Shown here in pieces: positions 36,026 to 46,582 of a stretch of DNA of 64,000 nucleotides. The position numbers and the translations under genes were made by a program. Numbering within the stretch: the first letter of the stretch is position 1; each line of letters opens with the position of its first letter. The stretch comes from UBA4742 sp963734965. GTDB taxonomy: Bacteria; Actinomycetota; Acidimicrobiia; Acidimicrobiales; Acidimicrobilacustridaceae. Under the pieces are notes generated by a model. The model had not been told where the DNA came from, made no database searches, and saw only the letters and a program-made list of their open reading frames with translations. The stretch is taken from assembly GCA_963734965.1 (NCBI GenBank), contig CAVTJK010000003.1:1302001-1366000 (forward strand), given 5' to 3'.

Positions 36026-36876
36026 TGACCAGCCCGTCCGATGTCCCGGCCCCATCGATGGCTCGTCGTGCCGTCAAGGTCACGGCCGAGGCGGCCGACC
36101 GCGTCCATCGGCCGAGGCGCGGCGTGGTCGTGCTGATCTACCACCGCGTCGGCCGGCGCAGCTCGATCGAGGTCGACCTGCCCGCGGGTCTGTTCGACGA
36201 GCAGATGGCCATGCTGGCGGCGTCAGGTCGAGCGACCACGCTCGACCAGGCGCTCGACCTGGTGGCGGCGCCGGGGCCACCCCCGGGCGTGGATCGTGAT
36301 CACGACCCGGTCGTCGTGACCTTCGACGATGGCACCAGCGACCTGGCCGACGTGGCGGCGCCGATCCTCGCTCGCCACGCCATACCGGTGACCCTCTACG
36401 TCGCGACCGACTTCGTCGATCGGGCGCGTGACTTCCCCGACGAGGGAACGCCCTTGTCATGGTCGGCCGTCCGGGACCTGCACGTGGACCAGGGTTGGGT
36501 CATCGGCTCGCACACCCACAGCCACGCCCTGCTGGATCGGCTGGCGCCGGGCGAGATCGACGACGAGCTGGACCGCTCGATCGAGCTGATCGGCGCCCAC
36601 ACGGGGGCCACGGCCTCCCACTTCGCCTATCCCAAGGCCCTGGCCGGGGGACGCCAGGCCGAGCGGGCCGTGCGTCGTCGGTTCCGATCGGCGGTCCTCG
36701 CCGGCACGCGCTCCAACCCCTACGGCGACACCGATCCCTGGCGCATGGCGCGGTCGCCGATCCAGGTCAGCGACGGGCTGCGTTGGTTCGAACGCAAGCT
36801 CGACGGGGGCATGGGCTTCGAGGACGGCGTGCGGCGGATCGTCAATCGGCGCCGCTACGCGGGGGCTACCACCTGA
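36025..36876 (+). CDS. Polysaccharide deacetylase (NodB family)
   Basis: 283 residues, ATG overlapping the previous stop (TGATG). NodB motifs: VVVTFDDGTSDLADVAAPIL (MT1, TFDDG) and GSHTHSHALLDRL (MT2, metal-binding HTHSH). A later FAYPKAL segment fits MT3 (normally RxPY), although the arginine is not obvious. No signal peptide is seen, so it may act on a lipid-linked or cytoplasmic sugar, or be exported by an unrecognised route. The role would be removal of N- or O-acetyl groups from the glycan. Confidence 0.85.
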   Translation: MTSPSDVPAPSMARRAVKVTAEAADRVHRPRRGVVVLIYHRVGRRSSIEVDLPAGLFDEQMAMLAASGRATTLDQALDLVAAPGPPPGVDRDHDPVVVTFDDGTSDLADVAAPILARHAIPVTLYVATDFVDRARDFPDEGTPLSWSAVRDLHVDQGWVIGSHTHSHALLDRLAPGEIDDELDRSIELIGAHTGATASHFAYPKALAGGRQAERAVRRRFRSAVLAGTRSNPYGDTDPWRMARSPIQVSDGLRWFERKLDGGMGFEDGVRRIVNRRRYAGATT

Positions 36877-36895
36877 GCGACGATGCCGGCGCCGC

Positions 36896-38045
36896 TCACG
36901 CTCCGCTCTCGCTGCGGATCACGGCTCGCGTCGCGCTGCGTATCAGGCCGATGATGCGGTCGACGTCGGCGTCGGGCAGCGAGCTCCCACTCGGGAGGCA
37001 CAGCCCCGTGTCGAAGATGGCCTCGGCGACGGATCCGCCCACGACCTCGTGTTCGACGAACAGCGGCTGGAGGTGCAGCGGCTTCCACGCGGGACGAGCC
37101 TCGATGTCGTGGGCCTCGAGCAGGAGCCGCACGTCTTCCCGCGACGACGCCGAAGGTCTCGGGTTCGATGGTCACGACCGTCAGCCAGTTGATGGGCTCG
37201 CCGTAGTCCGCGTCGGGCATGAACTCGACGCCGTCGAGATCTCCCAGACCGTCGCGATAGCGCCGTTTGACGGCTCGACGTCGTTCGACGCGCCGATCGA
37301 GCGAGGCCAGCTGGGCGCGCCCGAGGGCGGCCAACAGGTTGCTCATCCGGTAGTTGAAGCCCACCTCGGCGTGCTCGTAGTGAGGCGCCGGTTCCCGAGC
37401 CTGCGTGGCCAGGTGCCGGGCGCGTGCCACCAACGCGCCGTCGTCGGAGACGAGCATGCCCCCGCTGCTCGTGGTGATGACCTTGTTGCCGTTGAACGAG
37501 AAGACGCCGATGGCGCCGAGTGAGCCCGCGGGCCGTCCTCGATAGGTCGCGCCGATCGCCTCGGCCGCGTCCTCGATCAGCACCACGCCGTGGTGTGCGC
37601 AGGCCGCCGCGATCGGGTCGGCATCCGCGCACTGGCCGTAGAGGTCGACCGTGACGACGGCGCGGGGGAGTCGGCCGGCGCGGGCCCGGGCGTCGAGGGT
37701 CTCGGCGACGAGGACCGGGTCGATCTGCCACGTGGCCGGGTCGCAGTCGACGAACACCGACCGGGCTCCCACATAGCTCACGGCGTTGGCCGTGGCCACG
37801 AAGGTGAGCGTGGGGACCAGCACCTCGTCGTCGGGGCCCACCCCGCTGAGCAGCAGGGCCAGGTGCAGGGCCGCGGTCCCACTCGACACCGCCGCCGCGT
37901 GGCCGACCCCGGCGCGGCGGGCCACCTCGGCCTCGAAAGCGTCGACGTCGGGGCCGACCGGCGCGATCCACCCGCTGTCGAAGGCGTCGACCAGCGCCGC
38001 CCGCTCCTCGGGCCCGACATCCGGCGGCGACAGGTAGACCCTCAA
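36896..38045 (-). CDS. DegT/DnrJ/EryC1 aminotransferase (PglE/LegC-like), one frameshift
   Basis: Start probably TTG at 38045 (LRVYLSPPDVGPEERAAL); the upstream reading from 38168 is unlike the family. PLP-fold segments: GWIAPVGPDVDAFEAEVAR, AAVSSGTAALHLALLLSGVG, VLIEDAAEAIGATYRGRPAG, and the Schiff-base lysine in GVFSFNGNKVITTSSGGML, the form seen in PglE and LegC enzymes. The frame breaks near 37145 (CGTCTTCCCGCGACG on the plus strand); a one-base shift restores EDVRLLLEAHDIEARPAWKP and runs to 36896. PglE converts a UDP-4-keto-6-deoxy sugar to the 4-amino sugar. Convergent with the deacetylase gene, 19-base gap. Confidence 0.85.
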
Positions 38046-38256
38046 CTCGTTGGCTCTTCGGCCACGAGCCTCATCGCGGTGTCGACGGGGGCCCCAGCCC
38101 CGTCGACCTGACGAGCCGGCGCAGGCCAGCCGCGTGGCTGCAGGTCGCAGACGTCGCGAGAGAGGCATGGCCCGGCACGGTAGTCCCCGGTCTACAGGTG
38201 GGGACCGATAGGGTCGGCAGCGGCGGCCCCGGTCGATCGGTCAGAGGAAGAGGCCC

Positions 38257-39189
38257 ATGAAGGTTGTGGTGACAGGCGGCGCCGGCTTCATCGGCGCCAA
38301 CCTCAGCCGGACGTTGCTCGGTGCGGGTGTCGACGAGGTCGTCGTCCTCGATGATCTCTCGACGGGCGACCGCCACAACCTCGACGGCGTCGACGTCACC
38401 TTCGTCGAAGGCACGATCCTCGACCGCGACGCGCTCGATGCCGCCTTCGACGCGGCGGCGGCCGTGGTGCACCTGGCGGCGCGCCCGTCGGTGCCGCGCT
38501 CGCTGCTCGACCCTGTCGCCAGCCACACGGCCAACGCCACCGGCACCGTCGAGGTGCTCGAAGCGGCGCGCCGCGCCGGCGGTCCGCTCGTCATCGTGGC
38601 GTCGTCCTCATCGGTGTACGGCGCCAACCCGACCCTGCCCAAGCACGAGGATCTGGCCCCGGCCCCGCTCAGCCCCTACGCCGCCAGCAAGCTGGCCACC
38701 GAGTCCTACGCCCTGGCGTGGCACCACTCCTTCGATCTCCCGGTGCTGGCCTTCCGGTTCTTCAACGTGTTCGGTCCCCTGCAACCGCCGGGCCACGCCT
38801 ACGCCGCGGTGGTGCCGGCCTTCGTCTCCGCCGCCCTCGAGGGTCAGCCCCTCGTCGTGCACGGCGACGGCCGCCAGAGCCGGGACTTCACCTATGTCGG
38901 CACGGTCGCCGAGGTCCTCACCGCCGCGGTGGTCGAGCGGGTCAGCTCGCCTCAGCCCGTCAACCTGGCCTTCGGGACGAGGACCGATCTGCTGTCGGTG
39001 ATCGCGTTGCTCGAGGAGATCCTCGGTCGATCGGTCGAGGTGTCCCACGTCGACCCGCGCGTCGGCGATGTTCGCCATTCCCAGGCCGACGACTCCCGGG
39101 TGCGAGCGTTGTTCCCCCACGTCGAACCCGTCCCGTTGAAGGAGGGTTTGGCGGCGACGGTCGACTGGTTGGCGGGCGTGGCCGGGTGA
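38257..39189 (+). CDS. NAD-dependent nucleotide-sugar epimerase/dehydratase
   Basis: 310 residues, extended short-chain dehydrogenase. VVVTGGAGFIGANLSRTLLG binds NAD; VASSSSVYGANPTLPKHEDL and YAASKLATESYALAW carry the catalytic Ser and YxxxK. Later VLAFRFFNVFGPLQPPGHAY and DGRQSRDFTYVGTVAEVL fit GalE/Gne-like 4-epimerases. Substrate is probably UDP-Glc, UDP-GlcNAc or a uronate. Overlaps the sugar transferase gene by 4 bases (GTGA). Confidence 0.88.
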   Translation: MKVVVTGGAGFIGANLSRTLLGAGVDEVVVLDDLSTGDRHNLDGVDVTFVEGTILDRDALDAAFDAAAAVVHLAARPSVPRSLLDPVASHTANATGTVEVLEAARRAGGPLVIVASSSSVYGANPTLPKHEDLAPAPLSPYAASKLATESYALAWHHSFDLPVLAFRFFNVFGPLQPPGHAYAAVVPAFVSAALEGQPLVVHGDGRQSRDFTYVGTVAEVLTAAVVERVSSPQPVNLAFGTRTDLLSVIALLEEILGRSVEVSHVDPRVGDVRHSQADDSRVRALFPHVEPVPLKEGLAATVDWLAGVAG

Positions 39190-39812
39190 CCGAGGTGTCG
39201 GGCCCTGATCAGCCCCTCGACCGAGGGCGTCCGTATCCCTCGAAGCGAGCCGTCGATCTCGTCGTGCTGGCGGTCGTCGCGGTGCCGGCCGTGCTGCTGG
39301 GCGCGCTCGCCGCGGTCGCGGTGCGCCTGACCTCCCGAGGGCCGGTGCTGTTCCGCCAGGAGAGGATCGGACGCGACGGCCAACCCTTCACGGTCGTGAA
39401 GTTCCGGACCATGACCGACGCGGATCATCCCGTGGTCCCCGACGCCGCTCACATCACGCCGGTGGGGAGGTGGCTGCGGCGGACCTCGATCGACGAGTTG
39501 CCCAACCTCGTCAACGTGGCCCGCGGCGAGATGAGCATCGTCGGCCCCCGGCCCACCCTCCGCTATCAGGTCGAACGCTACGACGACCGCCAGCGGCGCC
39601 GGCTGGCGTCGCGACCGGGCCTGACCGGCCTGGCCCAGATCAACGGCCGCAACTCGCTCACCTGGGCCGAGCGCATCGAGCTCGACCTCACCTACGTCGA
39701 CACCCAGTCGGCCCGGCTCGACCTGCACATCCTGGCTCGGACCGCCTGGGTGGTCGTCAGCGGATCGGGCGTCGAGGGCCACGCCGTCGACGATCCCCTT
39801 TCATCCGACTGA
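39186..39812 (+). CDS. Priming sugar transferase (PglC/WecA-unrelated phosphoglycosyltransferase)
   Basis: 208 residues from GTG at 39186. One N-terminal hydrophobic helix (VDLVVLAVVAVPAVLLGAL) acts as the membrane re-entrant helix of monotopic phosphoglycosyltransferases; then GPVLFRQERIGRDGQPFTVV, FRTMTDA, RWLRRTSIDELPNLVNVARG with the catalytic Asp-Glu (IDELP), and MSIVGPRPTLRYQVERY. It would transfer a phospho-sugar from UDP-sugar to undecaprenyl phosphate, the first step of glycan assembly. Size fits PglC-type rather than long WbaP-type enzymes. Confidence 0.92.
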   Translation: MTEVSGPDQPLDRGRPYPSKRAVDLVVLAVVAVPAVLLGALAAVAVRLTSRGPVLFRQERIGRDGQPFTVVKFRTMTDADHPVVPDAAHITPVGRWLRRTSIDELPNLVNVARGEMSIVGPRPTLRYQVERYDDRQRRRLASRPGLTGLAQINGRNSLTWAERIELDLTYVDTQSARLDLHILARTAWVVVSGSGVEGHAVDDPLSSD

Positions 39813-39905
39813 CCCAGGGCCGACCGCGGTCACGGAACGGTCAGGTTGGGCCACACTGGTCCGCCCCGGACCGATCTCGGCCTGCACGCCCCTGTCGATC
39901 CGTGG

Positions 39906-39919
39906 TAGAACGTGTTCCT
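39906..39919. promoter_or_regulatory. Candidate KstR/TetR-like operator before the second Liv operon
   Basis: TAGAACGTGTTCCT fits TnnAACnnGTTnnA, the motif of the TetR regulator KstR, at all positions except the last. It sits 36 bases upstream of the ATG of the binding-protein gene, within a 143-base gap. The same kind of GAAC-NN-GTTC palindrome is used by several actinobacterial TetR regulators of lipid and sterol catabolism. The regulator is not in the window. Confidence 0.35.
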
Positions 39920-39955
39920 GTTTTGGTCGAGTGTCTAGAAACCCAGGGGGGTCAC

Positions 39956-41416
39956 ATGGCGGTGCACGGAGACTCAGCGCCAGCACGACCGCAGGTCGAC
40001 GGCCGCTTTCGGTGGTCGCGTGGTCACTCGGTGGCGGTGCTGGTGGTCGTGGCCATGATGGCCGCCGCCTGCTCGCGCTCGTCGACCCCGTCGGCCGAGA
40101 CCAAGACGTCCACCTCGGTGCTCGGCACGACCGAGGTCAAGGGGACCTTCGGCACCATGAAGGAACCGGTCTGCGGGCCGGCGCCCGCCGGTGAGACCAA
40201 CAAGGCCACCGAGCAGGGCATCACCGCCGACAGCATCCGGGTCGGGACCATCTCCGACCCCGGCTACACCGGCGCCCCCGGCCTCAACCAGGAGCTCTTC
40301 GACGCCAGCGACGTGTTCGCGGCGTGGTGCAACGCCCAGGGCGGCATCAACGGCCGCAAGATCCAGGACGACCACCTCGACGCCGCCATCGTGAACTACA
40401 AGGCGAAGATCACCGAGGCGTGCGGACAGGACTTCGCACTGGTCGGTGGCGGCGGGGTGTTCGACGACTCCGGCCAGGACGCCCGCCTGAGCTGCCTGCT
40501 GCCCGACTTCGCCGCCTACCTCGTGACGCCAGCGGCACGCGGCGCCGACCTCACCGTGCAGGTGACGCCGGGTCCGAACAACTCCCTCAACTTCGGGTCG
40601 GCGCGCTACCTGGCCGACAAGTTCCCGGACGCCAAGGCTCACGTCGGCTACCTCACGGGCAACTACGGCACCACCATCACCAACAAGAAGCAGTACCAGG
40701 AGGCCGGCGCGACGTTCGGGTTCAAGACGGTCTATGACGGTCTGTACACGCCGACCGGCGAGCCGACCTGGGCCCCGTTCGCCTCGGCCATCCAGAACGC
40801 CGGGGTCAAGGGCCTCTACTACGTCGGTGAGCCCGAGAACCTGGCCCGACTGATCTCGGCGCTGGCCCAGATCAACTACAAGCTCGACTGGGTCTCCGCC
40901 GCCGCCAACAGCTACGACCCCAAGGTCACGAGCGAGGCGGGCTCGGCGCTCGACACCGAGCCGCTGTACATCGGCTCCGGCACGACGCCCTTCGAGTTGG
41001 CCGACAAGGTGCCGGCCGTGAAGCAGTACGAGGAGCTGTTCGCCAAGTACCTGCCCAACGGCAAGAACAAGGCGTCGCTCGGCCTCAACTCGTTCTCGGC
41101 CTGGTTGCTGTGGGCCATGGCGGCCAAGGCGTGCGGCGCCGACCTGACCCGCAAGTGCGCCTACGAGAACGCCATCAAGGTGACCAACTGGGATGCCGGA
41201 GGGCTCCAGGCCCCCACCAACCCGTCCCAGCCCAACACCGCCGGACAGTGCCTCGTGATGCTCAAGGCCTCGTCGAAGGGCTTCTCGGTCATCAACTGGG
41301 AGGCCAACCACGGCCCGTACAACTGCAGTCCCGAGAACGTCGTCCCGCTCAAGGGCGACTACGGGACCGGGGCCAAGCTGTCCGACGTCGGCAAGAGCAT
41401 GAGCGACCTGAACTGA
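39956..41416 (+). CDS. Liv-type solute-binding lipoprotein
   Basis: 486 residues. ATG at 39956 follows a purine-rich AGGGGGG site. Signal peptide: Arg/His-rich start, hydrophobic VAVLVVVAMMAAAC with the lipobox cysteine at about residue 40, so it is membrane-anchored through lipid. The mature part is a Peripla_BP_6-type receptor (GITADSIRVGTISDPGY, ARYLADKFPDAKAHVGYLTG, NAGVKGLYYVGEPENLARLI). Ligand is unknown. First gene of the second Liv operon; the linked permease and two ATPases follow. Confidence 0.88.
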   Translation: MAVHGDSAPARPQVDGRFRWSRGHSVAVLVVVAMMAAACSRSSTPSAETKTSTSVLGTTEVKGTFGTMKEPVCGPAPAGETNKATEQGITADSIRVGTISDPGYTGAPGLNQELFDASDVFAAWCNAQGGINGRKIQDDHLDAAIVNYKAKITEACGQDFALVGGGGVFDDSGQDARLSCLLPDFAAYLVTPAARGADLTVQVTPGPNNSLNFGSARYLADKFPDAKAHVGYLTGNYGTTITNKKQYQEAGATFGFKTVYDGLYTPTGEPTWAPFASAIQNAGVKGLYYVGEPENLARLISALAQINYKLDWVSAAANSYDPKVTSEAGSALDTEPLYIGSGTTPFELADKVPAVKQYEELFAKYLPNGKNKASLGLNSFSAWLLWAMAAKACGADLTRKCAYENAIKVTNWDAGGLQAPTNPSQPNTAGQCLVMLKASSKGFSVINWEANHGPYNCSPENVVPLKGDYGTGAKLSDVGKSMSDLN

Positions 41417-41535
41417 GGGTGGCTCGGTCGGACCGCCGGACGCGACGCCGTCGTGGTCGGCGGGACCATGGCGTCGATCTGCCACACCGAGTCCTTCGTG
41501 GCCGGCTCGTCCGCCGGTCGACTGGAGTCTGACGG

Positions 41536-43806
41536 TTGGACAAATTCCTCATCTTCACGATCGTCGGCCTCAGCACCGCGGCCATCTACGCCGTCGTGGC
41601 CAGTGGGCTGGTGCTCACCTACACGACGACGGGCGTGTTCAACTTCGCTCAAGGCGCGGCCGGCATGCTGGCCGCCTTCACCTATTGGCAGCTGACGATC
41701 GGCTGGGGGTGGCCGACCCCCGTCGCCGTCATCGTGGTGCTGTTCGTGTTGGCTCCGCTGTTCGGGCTGTTGCTCGAGCGGGTCATCTTCCGGGGTCTCG
41801 AGGGGACGAGCGAGGCGACGAAGCTCGTCGTGTCGATCTCGTTGCTCGTCGCCATGATCGGGCTGGCCCAGTTCATCTGGGCGCCCGGCGCGGCGCGGGT
41901 CGTCGCCCCGTTCTTCGCGGGCGAGAAGCTCGACCTCGGCGTCACGACCATCACCTACCACCAGCTCATCACCATCGCAGTGGCCGTCATCGTGGCCATC
42001 GCCCTGCGCCTGCTGCTCTACCGCAGCCGGCTCGGCGTGGCCATGCGCGCCGTCGTGGACGACCGGCCGTTGGCCGTGCTCAACGGGGCTCGCACACCGA
42101 TCATCGGCGGCTACAGCTGGGCCATCGGGACGTCGCTGGCGGCGCTGGGCGGCATCCTCGTCGCCTCGTCGGCCGGCCTGAGCGCGCCGGTGCTGTCGCT
42201 GTTGATCATCAACGCCTATGCCGCCGCCGTGTTCGGTCGCCTGCGCTCGCTGCCGTTGACCTTCGTCGGTGCGCTCGTGCTCGGCTGCACCGACGGCTAC
42301 CTCTCGGGCTACCTGCCGTCGACGGGAGCGTCGGCGCAGTACCTGGGCGGGCTGCGCCTGGCCGCCCCCGTTGTCCTGCTGTTCATAGTGCTGCTGGTCA
42401 TGCCGAACCAGCGGCTCCGCAGCCACGCCCGCCTGCGCGAGTTCTTCCCTGCCCCGACCACCAAGGGGCTCCTGATGTTCATCGGGCTGACCACGGCGTT
42501 CGGCCTCGTGCTCACGACCACCTTGAACGGCCATGACCTGCAGACCTACGCCAAGATCTTCGCCCTGGGCATCATCGCCCTCTCGCTGGTGCCGCTGGTC
42601 GGGTTCGCGGGTCAGATCTCCCTGTGCCAGCTCAGCTTCGCCGGCATCGGCGCGGTCGTGATGGCCCATCTCGGTGCGGGCGGCAACCCGGTCGGCCTGC
42701 TGGCCGCCGTGCTCATCTGCGCCGTCGTCGGTGGACTCGTCGCCCTGCCGGCGCTGCGCCTGTCGGGCATCTACCTGGCCTTGGCGACCGCCGCGTTCGC
42801 GGTGTTCCTCGACCGATGGATCTTCACGCTGCCCAACTTCTCGTGGGGGCCGCTGCACGTCTCGATCTTCGACCTCGGATCCTTGAACGTCGACGCCCTG
42901 CGCCTGTTCGGGAACAAGCTCGACTCGCCCCGCGCTCAGATGGTCATCGCCCTCGTCGGGTTCGTCGTGATGTCGCTGGTCGTCGTGGCCATCCGTCGGT
43001 CGCGGTTCGGTCTGCGTCTCCTGGCCATCCGCGACAGCGAGGCGGCGTGTGCCACCTTCGGCCTCAACCTGATGGGTACCCGGCTCGCCGTCTTCATGGT
43101 GTCCGCCGCCATCGCCGGTCTGGGTGGGGCGATCTTCGCGACCCAGGCGACGTCGATCAGCCCGATGAACTTCGACTTCGTAACCGGCCTACCCATCTTC
43201 ATGCTCGTCGTCGTCGGCGGGGCCGGCCTCGTCGGCGGCGCCCTGTTCGCCGGCATCTCGCTGGCCGGCATCCTGCCCGCGCTGTCGAGCGTGTCGACGT
43301 TCTTCGCCAAGATCCAGACCATGACGCCGGGCCTGGTCGGCATCGGCCTCGGCCGCGAGCCGAGTGGCGCCGCCCCGCAGTTCTCGACGGCGTTCGCCCC
43401 GCTGCGCGACGACACCCCGGTGCTGGTGGCCACGCTCGGGGCGATGGTCCTGACGTGGGGATTGCGGCTGGCCGGCGTGTTCGGGAACTGGGCGATGTGG
43501 GGGATCATCACCGTGGCCCTCGTCGCCGGCCTGGGCTGGGCGACCAGGCGAGCCCTGCGCACGATCGAGACCGACACCGGGACCACCGCGGAGGAGACCT
43601 CCCTCGAGTGGATGGGCATCACCACCCCGTGGACTCCCGTCGCGCTGGCCGAGATCGAGAGCCACCTGCAACTCGATGCCTTCCACGCCCAGCTGGCCGA
43701 GGTCTCGAGCCGAGCCCACGGGCCGAACGGATCGGACGGTCTGAACGGATCGAACGGATCGAGCGCGCCCGACGACGCCGAGGTGGGTGGCCATGTCCCG
43801 GTTTGA
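41536..43806 (+). CDS. Fused LivH-LivM permease
   Basis: 756 residues from TTG at 41536. The first half is a LivH permease (AIYAVVASGLVLTYTTTGVF, then NFAQGAAGMLAAFTYWQL, and RSRLGVAMRAVVDDRPLAVL). The second half is a LivM permease (IALSLVPLVGFAGQISLCQL, LLAIRDSEAACATFGLNLMG, VVVGGAGLVGGALFAGISLA). Each half carries the EAA-like cytoplasmic loop. The C-terminus extends about 90 residues past the last helix, ending in a repeat-like GPNGSDGLNGSNGSSAPDD. The single gene replaces the usual pair livH and livM. Confidence 0.9.
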   Translation: MDKFLIFTIVGLSTAAIYAVVASGLVLTYTTTGVFNFAQGAAGMLAAFTYWQLTIGWGWPTPVAVIVVLFVLAPLFGLLLERVIFRGLEGTSEATKLVVSISLLVAMIGLAQFIWAPGAARVVAPFFAGEKLDLGVTTITYHQLITIAVAVIVAIALRLLLYRSRLGVAMRAVVDDRPLAVLNGARTPIIGGYSWAIGTSLAALGGILVASSAGLSAPVLSLLIINAYAAAVFGRLRSLPLTFVGALVLGCTDGYLSGYLPSTGASAQYLGGLRLAAPVVLLFIVLLVMPNQRLRSHARLREFFPAPTTKGLLMFIGLTTAFGLVLTTTLNGHDLQTYAKIFALGIIALSLVPLVGFAGQISLCQLSFAGIGAVVMAHLGAGGNPVGLLAAVLICAVVGGLVALPALRLSGIYLALATAAFAVFLDRWIFTLPNFSWGPLHVSIFDLGSLNVDALRLFGNKLDSPRAQMVIALVGFVVMSLVVVAIRRSRFGLRLLAIRDSEAACATFGLNLMGTRLAVFMVSAAIAGLGGAIFATQATSISPMNFDFVTGLPIFMLVVVGGAGLVGGALFAGISLAGILPALSSVSTFFAKIQTMTPGLVGIGLGREPSGAAPQFSTAFAPLRDDTPVLVATLGAMVLTWGLRLAGVFGNWAMWGIITVALVAGLGWATRRALRTIETDTGTTAEETSLEWMGITTPWTPVALAEIESHLQLDAFHAQLAEVSSRAHGPNGSDGLNGSNGSSAPDDAEVGGHVPV

Positions 43807-44523
43807 GGTCCACGGGGTCACCGTCCGGTTCGGCGGCAACATGGCCCTGGCCGACGTGTCGCTGAGCGCGGAGGGGGGCCACGTCGTCGGGCTGATCGGT
43901 CCGAACGGCGCCGGCAAGACGACCCTGTTCAACGTGATCTCGGGCCTGCAGCCGAGCACGGAAGGACGGATCGTGCTCGACGGCCACGACCTCACCAAGG
44001 CCAGCCCGACCCGACGCGCTCGGCACGGCCTGGCGCGGACCTTCCAGCGCCTCGAGCTGTTCACCATGCTCACGGTGCGCGAGAACATCAGCGTGGCCGC
44101 CGACATCCATCGCCGCTGGTCGCGTCGCAAGATCGACGTCGCCCGCCAGGTCGACGACATCATCGATCGAGTAGGGCTGACGGCCGTGGCCGACGTTCGC
44201 GTGACGGCCCTGCCGACGGGCCAGGGGCGCCTGGTCGAGCTCGGTCGGGCCTTGGCCTGCGAGCCCAAGGTGCTGTTGTTGGACGAGCCGGCTTCGGGCC
44301 AGGACGAGAGCGAGACCGAGCAGTTCAGCGGGTTGCTGCGCCAGCTGGCCGGCGAAGGCATGGCGGTCATCCTCGTCGAGCACGACATGAAGCTGGTCAT
44401 GGACGTGTGTGACGTGATCCACGTCCTCAACTTCGGTCAGATCCTCGCCGCGGGCAGCCCCGACGAGATCCGCGCCGACGATGCGGTACGCGAGGCCTAC
44501 CTCGGCCAGACGGCGGAATCCTC

Positions 44524-44527
<4 letters not shown>
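43793..44527 (+). CDS. livG: Liv-type ABC transporter ATPase LivG
   Basis: 244 residues, ATG at 43793 overlapping the permease by 14 bases. Walker A GPNGAGKTTLFNVISG, signature-position LPTGQGRLVELGRAL and Walker B VLLLDEPASG. It has the LivG-typical insertion after Walker A (ARTFQRLELFTMLTVRENI). The signature deviates from LSGGQ, as in many LivG proteins. Pairs with LivF. Confidence 0.92.
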
Positions 44528-45285
<758 letters not shown>

Positions 45286-45400
45286 ACGGAAGGCCAGGAG
45301 CCGGGTTGGCCATCACTTTGCGCGATGTCCTACCCATGAGAGTCAGATTCGTTGAACAATGGTGTGAACCACCGAACCGACCCGAGCTGGAGACGTGACG

Positions 45401-45883
45401 ATGGGAGAGCAGGACCGAGTGGAGCGATTCAAGAGCGAGATTGCCGACATGGGTCTGCGCGACCCGGCGACCAACCGCGAGCGGATGCTCCTTCGGCTGG
45501 GAGCGGTGCTGCTCGTGGCCGGACCGGTCGTGGCCCTGGCCGCCTACATCCAGGACACGTCCAGCTCGGGGGCCAACGCCGCCCTCCAGCAGGGCGACGA
45601 TCAGATCATCGCCCTCATCGGCGTGGCCGTCGGCATCCTCGGCCTGGGGCTGTTCGTCCGCTACTCGATCGCCCACTTCCTGCGGTTCTGGTTGGCCCGA
45701 CTGTCCTACGAGCAGCAGGCCCAGACCGATCGGCTGATCGACGCCCTCGGCCCGGCCGCCGCGTCCGCGGCCGGCCCCCCGACGTCGGCCCCGCCGGCCA
45801 AGGCTCCGGTGACCCGCCCGGCCACGACGCCACCGGCCGCGCCCAGCGCACCTACCGCGGCATCGAGCCCTCGCTCGACCTGA
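45401..45883 (+). CDS. Small two-helix membrane protein of unknown function
   Basis: 160 residues from ATG at 45401, ten bases after GGAG. Two membrane helices (about residues 31-50 LRLGAVLLVAGPVVALAAYI and 71-95 IIALIGVAVGILGLGLFVRY). The C-terminal 45 residues are rich in Pro, Ala and Thr and probably disordered. No family is recognised. It lies between the Liv operon and the acetyltransferase gene, 116 bases after livF, and may belong to either unit. Confidence 0.6.
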   Translation: MGEQDRVERFKSEIADMGLRDPATNRERMLLRLGAVLLVAGPVVALAAYIQDTSSSGANAALQQGDDQIIALIGVAVGILGLGLFVRYSIAHFLRFWLARLSYEQQAQTDRLIDALGPAAASAAGPPTSAPPAKAPVTRPATTPPAAPSAPTAASSPRST

Positions 45884-45928
45884 GCGCGTCAGCGGGGGGC
45901 GGACCTGGCCCTGCACTAGCGTGCCGCT

Positions 45929-46582
45929 GTGATTCGCGTCGTGGTCGTCGGGGCCGGAGGCCACGGGCGCGAGACGGTAGACGTGATCGCCGCGCTCAAC
46001 CGGGTCGAGCCGCGGTTCGACCTGATCGGCGTCGTCGCCGATCACGCCGACGTCGACCTGCTGACCCGACTTGGGGTCGCGCACCTCGGTCCGGTCGACG
46101 CGCTGGTGCGCGGCGAGATCCCCGCGGTGAGCGGGCCGGTGGCACTGGTGGTCGCCATCGGCGATCCCCAGACCCGCCGTGATGTGGTCGGCCAGGTCAT
46201 TGGAGCGGGTCACACCTTCGCCGCCGCGCTGGTGCATCCGCAGGCCTCGGTTGGAGCCGACGTCGTGCTAGGAGCGGGTGTGGTCGTGGCCGCCGGCGCC
46301 CGCATCACGACCAACGTGCGGGTCGGCGACCACGTGCAGGTGAACGTCAACGCCGTGATCTCCCACGACTGCGTGGTCGACGACTACGCCACCTTGAGCC
46401 CCGGGGTGCTGGTCAACGGCTCGGTCACCATCGGTGACGGCGCCTTCCTCGGCACCGGTGCCATCGTCACCCCTGGTCACACCATCGGCGCCGACGCCGT
46501 GGTCGGAGCCGGGGCGGTGGTCGTCAGCGACGTGCCGGCCGGGGTCACGACCGTCGGCGTGCCCGCCCGCTGGCCGACCTGA
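45929..46582 (+). CDS. NeuD/PglD-like sugar acetyltransferase
   Basis: 217 residues from GTG. An N-terminal nucleotide-binding region (VVVVGAGGHGRETVDVIAAL) is followed by a left-handed beta-helix of hexapeptide repeats (ASVGADVVLGAGVVVAAGAR, VGDHVQVNVNAVISHDCVVD, DGAFLGTGAIVTPGHTIGAD). The GAGGHG motif and the SHD histidine match PglD, which acetylates the 4-amino group of UDP-4-amino-trideoxy sugars. Its end overlaps the convergent GT4 gene by 38 bases. Confidence 0.85.
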   Translation: MIRVVVVGAGGHGRETVDVIAALNRVEPRFDLIGVVADHADVDLLTRLGVAHLGPVDALVRGEIPAVSGPVALVVAIGDPQTRRDVVGQVIGAGHTFAAALVHPQASVGADVVLGAGVVVAAGARITTNVRVGDHVQVNVNAVISHDCVVDDYATLSPGVLVNGSVTIGDGAFLGTGAIVTPGHTIGADAVVGAGAVVVSDVPAGVTTVGVPARWPT

